A DNA stretch of 64,000 bases. Source: JAOPZW01 sp963806015 (GTDB lineage: Bacteria; Actinomycetota; Thermoleophilia; Solirubrobacterales; Solirubrobacteraceae). Numbering within the stretch: the first letter of the stretch is position 1; each line of letters opens with the position of its first letter. Below the pieces are notes generated by a model. The model saw only the letters and a list, made by a program, of their open reading frames with translations, was not told the origin of the DNA and did no database searches. Location of the stretch: contig CAWDWM010000006.1 of assembly GCA_963806015.1 (NCBI GenBank), positions 744,001-808,000 on the forward strand. Reading direction: 5' to 3'. Positions 27,036 to 36,343 of the stretch are shown piece by piece. Both the position numbers and the translations under genes were made by a program.

Positions 27036-28760
27036 GTGGAGGCCCCGACGTGGCTGCGGCATACGCTCGAGGAGATCATCGGGCAGATCCGCCGCCTGCT
27101 CGACGTGAGCGGCTGCGCGTTCCAGGTCGTCGACTTCGAGGAGGGCATGATCCGGCCCGCCGCCGCCTGGTTCGCCAGCGACGAGGCGCGCGACTCGATG
27201 ACCCCGGTCCTCGAGCGCCCGTACGACCGCGAACGCCCGGGCGTGACCGAGGCGGCGATCGAGCGCGGCGACGCGCTGCTGCTGCAGCGCTTCGAGGACT
27301 GGGAGGGCGCGAACGCCCTGCGCGAGCGCCTGCACGCCGAGCTCGAGCCCGAGGTCGCACGCATGGCGTGGGACTGGTACCGCACCTCGTCGTTCATCTC
27401 CTGCCCGGTGCGGACCGCCGGGGGGCGGACGCTGGGCGTCCTGGCCATCTCCTCACGCGCGCCGCAGCGCCTGCTGGGCGCCGAGGACCTGCGCGTGGTG
27501 GAGGTCTTCGCCGGCCTGGCGGCGCTCGCGCTCGAGCGCTCGGAGCTGCTGGACCGCGAGGAGCGCCGCGGCCGCGAGGAGCGCGAGCTCAACGAGGCCG
27601 CCCGCGCGGTGAGCGCCTCCCTGGAGCCCGAGGCCGTCTACGGGGCGATCGTCGAGCAGGCGCGCCGGCTCGTGGGCGCGGACAAGGTCGCGCTGCGCCG
27701 CTACGAGCTGGCGACGGGCGACCTGCGCACCGTGGCGGCGATCGGCTTCACCGAGGAGGGCCAGCGGACGCGCTTTCGCGTCGGCGAGGGGATGATCGGG
27801 CAGGTCGCCCGTACCGGGGAGTCCTACGTCAGCGATCCGGCCGACGCCGATCGCTGGGTGAGCACGTTCATCGCGCGCGAGGGCATCGCGTCCTTCGTCC
27901 ACGTTCCCATCGCGCTCGGGCCGCGCCTCTTCGGGATCCTGACCGCCAGCCACGAGCAGCCCGGCTACTACGGCCCGGACGAGCTCGCGCGCCTCGAGGC
28001 GCTGGCGCCGCCCGCGGCCGGGGCCATCGCCAACGCGCTGGACTTCCACCGCGAGCGCCGGATCGCGGCCGCGCTGACGCGCGGGTTCATCCCCCACGGC
28101 GCCAGCGACATCCCGGGCTTCGAGCTCGGCCTCGTGTACGAGCCGGCGGGCCATGACGCCGGCGGGGGCGACATCTTCGGCGTCTGGACCATGCCGAGCG
28201 GCGCGCTCGCGGTGCTCGTGGGCGACGTCACGGGGAAGGGCCTCGAGGTCGCCGCACTCAGCGCCATGGTGCGCTTCTTCGTCGAAGCGCGCAGCTGGGA
28301 CTCCGAGCGCCCCGGGGAGATCCTGGCCCAGACCGACCGCCTGCTCGGGGGCCGGCTGCCGAGCGCCAGCTTCGTCACCGCCTTCATGGGCGTCATCGCC
28401 GACGGGACGCTGCGCTGGGCCAACGCCGGCCACGCACCGCCCGCGCTCCTGCGGCCCGTCGGCGAAGAGGCGCTCAAGGCCACCGGCGTGCCGCTGGGCG
28501 TCGAGGCCAATGCGCGCTATGACGAGCACGAAACGCCGTTCGGCCCCGGCGACGTGCTCTTCGCCTCGACCGACGGGCTCATCGAGGCCCGCCGCGAGGG
28601 GTCGTTCTTCGGTGAGCGGCGCCTGCCGTTCGTCCTGGCCGAGCACGCGCGGACGCTGGCACCGGACAAGCTCGTGGCCCTCGTGTACCGCGAGGTCGAG
28701 GCGTGGGCGCCGCAGCTCGATGACGACATCGTCCTGCTCGCCCTGCGCCCGTGCTCGTGA
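27036..28760 (+). CDS. GAF-domain SpoIIE/PP2C-type serine phosphatase
   Basis: Cytoplasmic signalling phosphatase, 574 residues. Two GAF-type sensor domains (about 20-165 and 195-335) are followed by a PP2C/SpoIIE phosphatase domain from about 350. The phosphatase has its metal-binding Asp residues in GGGDIFGVW, LVGDVTGKG and the late DGLIEA and LDDDIVLLAL motifs. Such proteins usually dephosphorylate an anti-anti-sigma factor (RsbU-like), controlling an alternative sigma factor. No Rsb partner is adjacent. GTG 27036 lies 7 bases after TAGGGT (27023-27028) with no Shine-Dalgarno. The GNAT gene overlaps its end. Confidence 0.9.
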   Translation: MEAPTWLRHTLEEIIGQIRRLLDVSGCAFQVVDFEEGMIRPAAAWFASDEARDSMTPVLERPYDRERPGVTEAAIERGDALLLQRFEDWEGANALRERLHAELEPEVARMAWDWYRTSSFISCPVRTAGGRTLGVLAISSRAPQRLLGAEDLRVVEVFAGLAALALERSELLDREERRGREERELNEAARAVSASLEPEAVYGAIVEQARRLVGADKVALRRYELATGDLRTVAAIGFTEEGQRTRFRVGEGMIGQVARTGESYVSDPADADRWVSTFIAREGIASFVHVPIALGPRLFGILTASHEQPGYYGPDELARLEALAPPAAGAIANALDFHRERRIAAALTRGFIPHGASDIPGFELGLVYEPAGHDAGGGDIFGVWTMPSGALAVLVGDVTGKGLEVAALSAMVRFFVEARSWDSERPGEILAQTDRLLGGRLPSASFVTAFMGVIADGTLRWANAGHAPPALLRPVGEEALKATGVPLGVEANARYDEHETPFGPGDVLFASTDGLIEARREGSFFGERRLPFVLAEHARTLAPDKLVALVYREVEAWAPQLDDDIVLLALRPCS

Positions 28761-29218
28761 TCCGTCACGAGGCCGCGACGGGCGCGGCCTCGCGCGCGCT
28801 CTTCGCCGAGTACATGGACCTGGTGGCCGAGCGGCTCGGGGGCGCCTTCGTGCCGACGGAGGAGATCTTCGCCACCGAGGACGACTTCGCCGCCGCGGGC
28901 GCGGCGTGGCTGGTCGGCTACGACGGCGAGGTGGCGGTGGCGTGCGGTGGCGTGCGGCGGCTCGCGCCCGGCGTGGCCGAGATCAAGCGGATGTTCGTCA
29001 CCGCGCCGGCCCGCCGCCGTGGCCACGCCCGCGCGCTGCTGGCCGAGCTCGAGCGGCTGGCCGCACAGGACGGCTGCGAGCGGGTGCGCCTGTACACCAC
29101 CGAAGTCCTGCGCGAGGCGCGCGCGCTCTACAGCGCCTCCGGCTATCGCCCGGTGGGCGTCGTCGCGATCGACGGGCGCATCGATCTGTGGCTGGAGAAG
29201 GCGGTCGCGCCCGCTTGA
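28751..29218 (+). CDS. GNAT-family N-acetyltransferase
   Basis: A 155-residue acetyl-CoA-dependent acetyltransferase. Motif A is MFVTAPARRRGHARALLAEL (the R-x-x-G-x-A/G acetyl-CoA pyrophosphate loop), followed by LYTTEVLREARALYSASGYR, the usual ending with a conserved Tyr. The substrate is unknown. It overlaps the phosphatase gene by 10 bases, so the two are co-translated. Start GTG 28751 or GTG 28757. Confidence 0.88.
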   Translation: MLVIRHEAATGAASRALFAEYMDLVAERLGGAFVPTEEIFATEDDFAAAGAAWLVGYDGEVAVACGGVRRLAPGVAEIKRMFVTAPARRRGHARALLAELERLAAQDGCERVRLYTTEVLREARALYSASGYRPVGVVAIDGRIDLWLEKAVAPA

Positions 29219-29355
29219 CGCACGCCCCGCGCCTCGGCCCGCTCGCGACGGGCGCCCGGCGGTGGCTGGCACCGGCCCAACGGGTGAGCGGGCGGGAACG
29301 GCGCAGACGCGTGCCATGATGGCCGCTCTGGGGTGGCGCGCCTCGGCGCGCACCA

Positions 29356-32300
29356 ATGACCCATCAGCGTTCTATCCGTGGCCGCGAGGCCCATACGCGC
29401 CTGCGCCCGGCGATGCTGCCGTTCGCCGTGGCGGCGGTCGCCGGCCTGGCCGCGGTCGCCCTCCCGGGGCCGGAGCGGGACCAGAGCCTGGTCGCCGTGG
29501 CGTGCGCGATCGCGGCGGGCATGCTCATCGTCGGCCTCGCGCTGTACGCGGGCCATCAGGAGCAGTGGCTGATCGGCATCCTCCCGCTCGCCTATCTCGT
29601 CGTCGTGGCGCTGCTGCGCCACGCCAGCGGCGGCACCTCGACGGGCTTTGCCGTTCTTGCGCTGCTGCCCGTGGTCTGGCTCGGGGCCTTCGGGACGCGG
29701 CGCCAGCTGATCGTCGGCCTCGTGGCGATGACGCTGTCGCTGCTCGTCCCGTTCGCGATCTTCGGCGAGCCGCGCTACCCGCCCAGCGCCCTGCGCTCCG
29801 CGCTGCTCTCGCTCATGGTGGCGGCGCTCACCGGCCTGACCATGCAGCGCCTCCTGGCCGAGGTGCGCGCCGGGCGCGATCGCCTCGCCGGCGTCCTCGA
29901 TGCCGCGACGGAGACGGCGATCATCGCCGTCGACCCATCGGGGACGACGATCACGCTGTTCAACCGCGGCGCCGAACGGATGCTCGGCTACCGCGCGGAG
30001 GAGATCGTCGGCGTCGCGTCACCCGGGCTGTTCCTCGATCGCACCGAGATCGGCGAGCGCGCCGCGCAGCTCGGCGTGGAGCCCGGCCACGAGGTCTTCG
30101 TCACCGTCCCGCGGCGCGAGGGCGAGGAGACCCGGCAGTGGACCTTCGTGTGCAAGGACGGCCGCCGGCTGCCGGTCTCGATGACCGTCACCGTGCAGCA
30201 TGACGCGACCGGCGCGGTCACGGGCTTCCTCGGCGTGGCCACCGACGTGAGCGAGCGGGTGGCGGCGCAGGCCGCGCTGAGGGCCGAGCGCGACGTCTTC
30301 ACCGCCGGCATCGACACGGCCGGGGCGCTCATCCTCGTCCTCGACGGCGAAGGCAGGATCCTCACGTTCAACCGCGCGTGCGAGCGCCTGACCGGCCGTT
30401 CGGCGAAGGACATGCTCGGCCGCCGGACGTGGGACGTGCTCGCGCCCCCCGGAACCGAGGAGACCGTGAGCCGGGAGTTCGCGGCGATGCGCCCGGAGAC
30501 GTTCCCGGTCTCCTCCGAGCGCGAGTGGCTGACGACGCGCGGCGAGGCCCGGCTGATCGCGTGGTCGAGCACGTGCCTGCTCGATGGCGACGGCGCGATC
30601 ACGCACGTCATCAACACGGGCATGGACATCACCGACCAGCGGCGCTCCGAGGAGCGCCTGCGCGTCTCGACCGACCGCCTCAAGGGCATCCTCGAGTACA
30701 CCACCGCGAGCATCGCCGTGAAGGACCTCGACGGGCGCTACCTGCTCGTCAGCCGCGCGTGGGAGGAGTCGGCCGGCGTGTGCGACGTGCTGGGCAGCAC
30801 CGATCGCGAGCTCTTCTCCGCCGAGGACGCCGAGACGCGCCTGCGCGGCGACGCGGAGGTGCTGCGCACCGGCGATGCCGTGGAGTACGCGCGCGAGTCG
30901 GGCGAGCAGACCTTCATGCTCGTCAGCTTCCCGCTGCGCGACGGCCACGGCGCGATCTACGCCATCGGCTCGGTCGCCACCGACGTCTCCGAGAGCCGCC
31001 GGGCCTTCGCCGCCGCGGTCGACGCCTCGCGGATCAAGTCGGAGTTCCTGGCCAACATGAGCCATGAGATCCGCACGCCGCTGAACGGCGTGATCGGGAT
31101 GCTCGAGCTCCTCGCCGGGACGACGCTCAACCCCGTCCAGCGCTCCTACGTGCAGACCGCGAGCTCCTCGGGCGACGCGCTGCTCGGCGTCATCAACGAC
31201 GTCCTGGACTTCTCGAAGATCGAGGCGGGCAAGTTCGAGCTCGACGAGCACGACATCGACGTGCGCCAGATCGTCGAGGACACGTGCGAGATGGTCGCGC
31301 CGCAGGCACACGCCAAGGACGTCGAGCTGACGGCGTGGATCGAGGACGCGCTGCCCTCGGGCCTGCGCGGCGACGGCGGCCGCCTGCGCCAGGTGCTGAC
31401 CAACCTGCTGTCGAACTCGGTGAAGTTCACCCAGCACGGCGAGGTGGCCGTGCGCGTCAGCGCCGAGCCGATCGACGAGGCCCACGCGCTGCTGCACGTC
31501 GAGGTCAGCGACACCGGCATCGGGATCGACGCGGACGAGCTAGCGCGGCTCTTCGAGCCGTTCACGCAGGCCGACTCGTCGACCACCCGGCGCTTCGGCG
31601 GCACCGGCCTCGGGCTGGCGATCTCGGTTCGTCTCGTCGAGATGATGGGCGGCGAGCTGACGGCCGACTCGCGCCGCGGCCATGGCAGCACGTTCCGCTT
31701 CTCGGCGCGGCTCGGGCTGGCCGCCGGCCCCCGCGCCAGCCGGCGCTCGCGGGTGGCGCTGCCCGAGAACCTGCGCGTCCTCGTCGTCGACGACAACGCG
31801 ACCAACCGGGCCATCGTCACGGCGTACCTCAGCGCGCGGGTCACCGTCTGCGACCAGGCCGAGAGCGGCGTGGACGCCCTGGCCATGCTCGAGGCCGCCG
31901 CGCGCGACGGCCGGGCCTATCAGGTGATCGTCCTCGACAACCAGATGCCCGAGATGAGCGGTCTCGACGTGGCGCGGGCCGTGCGCGCCAGTGCGGTCCT
32001 GCGCACGTGCCGCGTGGTGATGCTGACCTCGACGGGCGATCGCTGGGGCAGCTCCGGTGGCCCCGACGTCGACGAGTGCCTGACCAAGCCCGTGCGGCGC
32101 GCGCAGCTGCTGGAGGCCGTCGCGGCGGTCTTCGCGCGCGAGCCGACGCGCGGCGGCGACCCGGCGCCAGAGCCGGCGGAGGCGGTGGAGGGGCCGGACC
32201 CGGCGGACGCGCAGGTCGCCGTGACGCGCGGCCGCGTGCTCGTCGTCGACGACAACCCCGTGAACCGGGTCGTGATGGAGGCCATGCTGCGCGAGCGGGG

Positions 32301-32943
32301 TCTCGCCGTCGATCTGGCCGAGGACGGCGGCGAGGCGCTGATCATGCTCGCCCCCGTCCACCTCGCGGTGTTCATGGACTGCCAGATGCCCAACATCGAC
32401 GGCTACGAGGCCACCGCGCGGATCCGCGCCGGCCAATCCGGCGGCGTCCGCGTCCCGATCATCGCGATGACGGCGCACGCCCTGGAGGGCGACCGCGAGC
32501 GCTGCCTGCGCGCGGGCATGGACGACTACCTGTCAAAGCCCCTGCGCTCCCAGGACCTCGACGCGGTGATCGAGCGCTGGGTCCGCGTCGCGGCGACCGA
32601 CGGCACCGCCGAGGCCGGGCCGCTGATCGACGAGGCGCGCGTGCGCAGCTTCAACGTCGACTACCGCAGCATGGCCGAGGAGCTGTGGACGGTGTTCTAC
32701 GAGGCGACGCCGCCGCTCATCGGCGAGCTGCGCGACGCCGTCGAGCGCGGGGACGCCGACGAGTGCCGCCGCCTCGCCCACAAGCTGAAGGGCAGCAGCG
32801 AGACGGTCGGGGCGACGCGCATGGCGACGCTCTCGAGGGCGCTGGAGCAGGGGGACGGCGACGGCCTGGCCGTGGTCGAGGAGCTCGAGACCGCATACGA
32901 CCGCACGCGGGACGAGCTGCTGCGCCTGGCCGCCCTCGCCTGA
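29356..32943 (+). CDS. hybrid histidine kinase with three PAS, two receiver and one Hpt domain
   Basis: A 1,195-residue phosphorelay protein. The N-terminal 160 residues hold about five membrane helices. Three PAS-type domains follow (about 175-310, 315-430, 440-555). HisKA has H570 (NMSHEIRTPLNG); the HATPase has LTNLLSNSVKFT and GGTGLGLAIS. Receiver 1 has D861 (LDNQMPEMSG), receiver 2 has D1008 (MDCQMPNIDG), and the Hpt has H1142 (LAHKLKGSSETVG). All elements of a His-Asp-His-Asp relay are in one chain, so an outside response regulator should receive the phosphate. A short hairpin (29332-29354) lies right before the ATG and no Shine-Dalgarno is seen. Confidence 0.92.
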   Translation: MTHQRSIRGREAHTRLRPAMLPFAVAAVAGLAAVALPGPERDQSLVAVACAIAAGMLIVGLALYAGHQEQWLIGILPLAYLVVVALLRHASGGTSTGFAVLALLPVVWLGAFGTRRQLIVGLVAMTLSLLVPFAIFGEPRYPPSALRSALLSLMVAALTGLTMQRLLAEVRAGRDRLAGVLDAATETAIIAVDPSGTTITLFNRGAERMLGYRAEEIVGVASPGLFLDRTEIGERAAQLGVEPGHEVFVTVPRREGEETRQWTFVCKDGRRLPVSMTVTVQHDATGAVTGFLGVATDVSERVAAQAALRAERDVFTAGIDTAGALILVLDGEGRILTFNRACERLTGRSAKDMLGRRTWDVLAPPGTEETVSREFAAMRPETFPVSSEREWLTTRGEARLIAWSSTCLLDGDGAITHVINTGMDITDQRRSEERLRVSTDRLKGILEYTTASIAVKDLDGRYLLVSRAWEESAGVCDVLGSTDRELFSAEDAETRLRGDAEVLRTGDAVEYARESGEQTFMLVSFPLRDGHGAIYAIGSVATDVSESRRAFAAAVDASRIKSEFLANMSHEIRTPLNGVIGMLELLAGTTLNPVQRSYVQTASSSGDALLGVINDVLDFSKIEAGKFELDEHDIDVRQIVEDTCEMVAPQAHAKDVELTAWIEDALPSGLRGDGGRLRQVLTNLLSNSVKFTQHGEVAVRVSAEPIDEAHALLHVEVSDTGIGIDADELARLFEPFTQADSSTTRRFGGTGLGLAISVRLVEMMGGELTADSRRGHGSTFRFSARLGLAAGPRASRRSRVALPENLRVLVVDDNATNRAIVTAYLSARVTVCDQAESGVDALAMLEAAARDGRAYQVIVLDNQMPEMSGLDVARAVRASAVLRTCRVVMLTSTGDRWGSSGGPDVDECLTKPVRRAQLLEAVAAVFAREPTRGGDPAPEPAEAVEGPDPADAQVAVTRGRVLVVDDNPVNRVVMEAMLRERGLAVDLAEDGGEALIMLAPVHLAVFMDCQMPNIDGYEATARIRAGQSGGVRVPIIAMTAHALEGDRERCLRAGMDDYLSKPLRSQDLDAVIERWVRVAATDGTAEAGPLIDEARVRSFNVDYRSMAEELWTVFYEATPPLIGELRDAVERGDADECRRLAHKLKGSSETVGATRMATLSRALEQGDGDGLAVVEELETAYDRTRDELLRLAALA

Positions 32944-32953
32944 CGCACTCCGG

Positions 32954-32983
32954 TTGACATCAGACAGCACTGTCTGATTTACT
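32954..32983 (+). promoter_or_regulatory. exporter-tetR promoter with operator 1 in its spacer
   Basis: TTGACA (32954-32959) and TTTACT (32978-32983) are separated by exactly 18 bases. Those 18 bases (32960-32977) are a perfect palindrome, TCAGACAG and CTGTCTGA around CA. A repressor bound there would block RNA polymerase, which fits a TetR-type drug-exporter promoter. Confidence 0.8.
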
Positions 32984-33007
32984 AACTCAGACACTACTGT
33001 CTGAGTT
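32984..33007 (+). promoter_or_regulatory. operator 2 of the exporter-tetR operon
   Basis: Perfect 10-base inverted repeat (AACTCAGACA and TGTCTGAGTT, 4-base spacer) immediately after the -10. Its inner core TCAGACA/TGTCTGA is the same as in operator 1, so one protein, probably the downstream TetR regulator, should bind both. Confidence 0.8.
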
Positions 33008-33022
33008 GTTGATCGGAGCCTC

Positions 33023-34468
33023 ATGCACCACCGTCCGCGCCATGGACCCGCCGCCGCCTCGCCCTGGTCCCTGCTCGTCCTGCTGGCCGTCGCGCAGCTG
33101 ATGGTCATCCTCGACATCTCCGCGGTGAACGTCGCGCTGCCGGACATGGCCAGCGACCTGAGCATCGCTCGTGGCGACATCGGCTGGGCCATCACCAGCT
33201 ACTCGCTGATGTTCGGCAGCCTGCTCCTGCTCGGCGGGCGCGCCGCCGACCTGCTCGGGCGCCGGCGCGTCTTCCTGGCCGGCCTACGCGTGTTCACGCT
33301 CGCGTCGCTGGCGTCGGCGCTGGCCTCCGGCGCCACCACCCTGTTCGCCGCCCGCGCAGCGCAGGGCATGGGCGCGGCCATGCTGTCGCCGGCGGCGCTG
33401 TCGATCATCCTGACCACGTTCAGCGAGGGGCGCGAGCGGGCCCGCGCGCTCGGTGTCTGGGGCGCCGTCGGCGGTGCCGGCGCGGCCATCGGGGTGCTGC
33501 TCGGCGGCGCCCTGACCGAGCTCGTCGACTGGCGCGCGATCTTCTTCATCAACCTGCCGGTCGGCCTCGTGCTCGGGGCCGGTGCGTTGCGGATCGTGCC
33601 CGTCGACGCCGCGCGGCCGCAGTGGCGCGGCCTTGACCTCCGGGGCGCGGCGGTCGCCACCGCGAGCTTCGGCGCGCTCGTCTACGCCCTCTCCCAGGCC
33701 GCCACCGCGGGGTGGACGTCGGCGCAGACGCTCGGCATCGGCGGCGCGGGACTGGCCGGGCTCGCCGGGCTGGCGGCGCTGGAGCTGCGCACGGCGCAGC
33801 CGCTGCTGCGGGTGCAGAGGCTGGCCGATCGCGCCGTCGGCGGAGGCGCAGTGATGATGCTCGCCGCGTCGGCCGTGCTCTTCGGGTCCTTCCTCGTCAC
33901 GTCGCTGTACCTGCAGAACGTGCTGGGCACCGGCCCCATGGAGACCGGCCTGGCCTTCCTGCCCCTGGCCGTGGCGACCGGCGCCGGCGCGCACATCGGC
34001 AGCCAGGTCGTGCGCCACGCGGGCGTCCGCCTCCCCCTCGCCGGCGCCTTCGCCGTGGCGGCGGCGGGGCTGCTCATGCTCGCCGGCGTCGACGCCGGCG
34101 GCAGCTACGTGGCCGACGTGCTGCCCGGCGTGCTGGTCACCGGAGTCGGCCTCGGCGTCGCCCTCGTCGGCGTCGCCGTCTCGGTGCTCACGGGCGCGCG
34201 CGAGGACGAGACCGGGATGCTGTCGGGACTCAACACGACGGGCCATGAGATCGGCGGCTCGCTCGGCATCGCCGTCCTGGTGACCATCGCCACCGGCGCG
34301 ATCGGCGGTGCCGGCGGTCCGGCCGCGCTCGCGTCGGCGCTGGGCGACGCGTACCTGGCCGCGGCGATCATCGCCGGCGCCGCCGCGGTGCTCGCGCTGG
34401 TGGTGCTGCCCTCGGCCCGCAGCTTCCTGCCAAGGTTGCGCCTCGCGCCGAGCATGCCCATGCACTAG
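33023..34468 (+). CDS. MFS multidrug exporter, DHA2 (14-helix) family
   Basis: Proton-driven drug efflux pump of 481 residues with about 14 membrane helices. The first helix has the DHA2 motif LDISAVNVALP. Motif A is GGRAADLLGRRRV and motif C-like GGAGAAIGVLLGG lies in helix 5. A ribosome-binding site (cggagcc) precedes ATG 33023. tetR follows after 8 bases, and two operators lie in the promoter, so it is expressed when an inducer releases the repressor. The substrate cannot be predicted. Confidence 0.93.
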   Translation: MHHRPRHGPAAASPWSLLVLLAVAQLMVILDISAVNVALPDMASDLSIARGDIGWAITSYSLMFGSLLLLGGRAADLLGRRRVFLAGLRVFTLASLASALASGATTLFAARAAQGMGAAMLSPAALSIILTTFSEGRERARALGVWGAVGGAGAAIGVLLGGALTELVDWRAIFFINLPVGLVLGAGALRIVPVDAARPQWRGLDLRGAAVATASFGALVYALSQAATAGWTSAQTLGIGGAGLAGLAGLAALELRTAQPLLRVQRLADRAVGGGAVMMLAASAVLFGSFLVTSLYLQNVLGTGPMETGLAFLPLAVATGAGAHIGSQVVRHAGVRLPLAGAFAVAAAGLLMLAGVDAGGSYVADVLPGVLVTGVGLGVALVGVAVSVLTGAREDETGMLSGLNTTGHEIGGSLGIAVLVTIATGAIGGAGGPAALASALGDAYLAAAIIAGAAAVLALVVLPSARSFLPRLRLAPSMPMH

Positions 34469-34476
34469 GACGCCCG

Positions 34477-35088
34477 ATGCCGCCCGCACGCAAGCCATCC
34501 TCTCCCGCTCCCTCTCGCCGCCGCGCCGATGCGCAGCGCAGCGTGGACCGGATCCTGGACGCGGCGGTGGACGCGCTGGCGGACGACCCCGAGGCGAGCA
34601 TGGCCGAGGTCGCCCGCCGCGCGGGCGTGGTGCGAGCCACGGTCTACGTCCACTTTCCGACCCGCGAGTCCCTGCTCGACGCCGTGACCGACCGCGCGAT
34701 CGCCGAGGTCACACGCGTGATCGCCGGGGCCGAGCCCGAGCGCGGCGCGCCGGCGGACGCGCTGGCGCGCGTCGTGGCGGCGGCGTGGCGCGCCCTCGGC
34801 CGCTTCCACGGGCTCGTCGCGATCAACACGCGACTGCCCCAGGACGAGCTGCACCGCCGTCACGCACCGGTCCTCGCGCTGCTCGCGCCGCTGATCGAGC
34901 GCGGGCAGCGCGACGGAACCTTCCGGGCGGAGGTATCCGTGCGCTGGCACCTCGCGATGGTCCTTGCGCTCGTCCACGCCGCGAGCGGCGAGCTACGGGC
35001 CGGCCACCTGCCGGCGGACGAGATCCAGGCCGCCGCCGTGACGACGGTCCTCGGCGCGGTCGTTGCGAACAGCGCCCAGATCGATTAG
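34477..35088 (+). CDS. TetR-family repressor
   Basis: A 203-residue regulator. The N-terminal DNA-binding domain (about 20-65) has the helix-turn-helix MAEVARRAGVVRATVYVHFP, the TetR signature. The rest is an all-helical ligand-binding domain. It lies 8 bases after the exporter gene in the same operon and most likely represses the shared promoter through the palindromes at 32960 and 32984, giving autoregulation. Confidence 0.93.
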   Translation: MPPARKPSSPAPSRRRADAQRSVDRILDAAVDALADDPEASMAEVARRAGVVRATVYVHFPTRESLLDAVTDRAIAEVTRVIAGAEPERGAPADALARVVAAAWRALGRFHGLVAINTRLPQDELHRRHAPVLALLAPLIERGQRDGTFRAEVSVRWHLAMVLALVHAASGELRAGHLPADEIQAAAVTTVLGAVVANSAQID

Positions 35089-35100
35089 ACCTGACAGATC

Positions 35101-35616
35101 ATGCGGGGCAAGCACAGATCGAGCCGGAACGTGGCGACCGCGGTCGTGGCGCTGGCGGCGTTCCTGGCACTCACCGCGGTTGCCTTCGGGCTGCCGCCGT
35201 TCACCACGGCGCCGAAGACCGCAGCGGGCAGCGGCGGGCAGGCCGAGCTGTTCGGGGCCGCGGCCGGCTGCCACTCGACCTACGACCGCTTCGTCATCCG
35301 CGCGCGCTTCGCGACGCCCGGCTACGACGTGCGCTACGTCAGCCGGATCGTCGCCGACGGTTCGGGCAACCCGGTGTCGCTGCTGGGCACCAAGCGCATC
35401 CGCATCATCGTCCGCAACGCGCGCGGGCACACGAGCTCGGGGACCAACCTCCTGCCCAGCGTCATCACGCCGGGGTGCTCGAACCTGCGGCAGGCCAAGA
35501 AGGCCGGCGACTTCGAGGGCGTCGTCACCTACGGGCTCGGGCTGCGCCGCAGGACGGGCTTCCGGGTCTTCCGCCTCACCGCCCCGACGCGGATCGTCAT
35601 CGACGTCGCGCACTGA
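35101..35616 (+). CDS. secreted AMIN-like domain protein
   Basis: A 171-residue exported protein: N-terminal hydrophobic signal or anchor (VATAVVALAAFLALTAVAF), then a single domain. That domain contains YDRFVIRARF, GYDVRYVSRIVADGSG, GDFEGVVTYGLGLRRRTGFR and the ending APTRIVIDVAH. I recognise this as the actinobacterial AMIN-like domain, related to the peptidoglycan-targeting AMIN fold. Two Cys (GCHSTY, GCSNLR) may pair. It starts 12 bases after tetR and may be the last gene of that operon. Confidence 0.8.
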   Translation: MRGKHRSSRNVATAVVALAAFLALTAVAFGLPPFTTAPKTAAGSGGQAELFGAAAGCHSTYDRFVIRARFATPGYDVRYVSRIVADGSGNPVSLLGTKRIRIIVRNARGHTSSGTNLLPSVITPGCSNLRQAKKAGDFEGVVTYGLGLRRRTGFRVFRLTAPTRIVIDVAH

Positions 35617-35630
35617 GCCGGCGCGCCGGC
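35617..35630. terminator. GC palindrome directly after the AMIN-like gene
   Basis: Perfect 14-base palindrome GCCGGCGCGCCGGC beginning right after the stop codon. It could be a T-less terminator. The remaining bases to 35844 show no convincing gene or structure. Confidence 0.35.
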
Positions 35631-35844
35631 CACGGCGGCGTCGAGCGCGCCCACGTCCCCATCGAGGGTCACGAGGACCGGGACGCGCTCGTTCGCCGCC
35701 GCGGCACCGCCGGTCAGCGCGTCGAGGCGCGCGACCAGGCGCGGGGTCGAGGTGCGTGTGACCTTCTTATGCCGCGCCGGCCCAAGCCGGGGTGCTGCCC
35801 AGATCACATGGTTTCGCGGGGACAAACCCCACAAAAGCTCCCAC

Positions 35845-35873
35845 TCGACCGCAGGCTCGCCGCGTCCTAGCCT
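35845..35873 (+). promoter_or_regulatory. promoter of a leaderless gene
   Basis: TCGACC (35845-35850) and TAGCCT (35868-35873) with a 17-base spacer; the ATG of the next gene is only 7 bases after the -10 and has no Shine-Dalgarno. Confidence 0.5.
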
Positions 35874-35880
35874 GTGGGCC

Positions 35881-36300
35881 ATGTTCGCACCCACGCGGCT
35901 GGTCGCCCGGCCGGCATTCGACCTCGAGACCGAGGCGCCATGCGGGACCTCGGTGGCCGAGGCGCGCGAAGCGCATGCCTTCTGGCGCGAGCGCCTGAAG
36001 CGCCTCCCCTGGTACCGCCGCGCCGCTCGCGCCGAGGCGCGCGCGATGGCCGCACGCTGGCAGCGCCGGATGCTCCAGGCCGAGCTCGAGCGCTGGCGGC
36101 TGCCCGGCCTCGCCCGCCCGCTGTTCGCGGTGATGGACTGGTGGGGACCCAGCCGCGGCGTTGCCGCGCGTCAGGCCACCAGGCGCGCGCTGCGCGTCTC
36201 GCCGCTGGCGCGCATGGTCGCGCTGGCCGCGACGGCGGTGACGGTCACCGCGCTGGCCGTGCTGGTCCTCGTGGTCGTCGCTATCGCTGCGCTCGTCTGA
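35881..36300 (+). CDS. small protein with C-terminal membrane anchor
   Basis: A 139-residue protein of unknown family. The first 100 residues are soluble, helical, and rich in Arg and Ala (for example REAHAFWRERLKRLPWYRRA). The last 30 residues form one hydrophobic helix (MVALAATAVTVTALAVLVLV), so it looks tail-anchored with a positive cytoplasmic side. ATG 35881 is preferred because it lies 7 bases after a promoter-like -10 and the upstream extension is not protein-like. Confidence 0.65.
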   Translation: MFAPTRLVARPAFDLETEAPCGTSVAEAREAHAFWRERLKRLPWYRRAARAEARAMAARWQRRMLQAELERWRLPGLARPLFAVMDWWGPSRGVAARQATRRALRVSPLARMVALAATAVTVTALAVLVLVVVAIAALV

Positions 36301-36305
36301 GCTCG

Positions 36306-36333
36306 CTGAACGCGGGCGCCGGACGCGTAGAGT
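36306..36333 (+). promoter_or_regulatory. promoter of the aromatic-CoA operon
   Basis: CTGAAC (36306-36311), 16-base spacer, TAGAGT (36328-36333), then ATG 36344 ten bases later. The alternative GTG at 36332 falls inside the -10, which supports the ATG as the start. Confidence 0.45.
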
Positions 36334-36343
36334 GGACGCGGCC

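Noticed and set aside
29316..29355. ATG ATG upstream of the hybrid kinase as an alternative start
   Set aside because: It is in another frame from the kinase and gives an Arg/Pro-rich peptide; at most a short upstream ORF.
35529..35894. Minus-strand frame with the protein-like stretch RLVARLDALTGGAAAANERV in the gap before 35881
   Set aside because: The stretch is short, has no start with a ribosome-binding site, and runs on antisense through the AMIN-like gene. It could be a gene remnant but cannot be supported.
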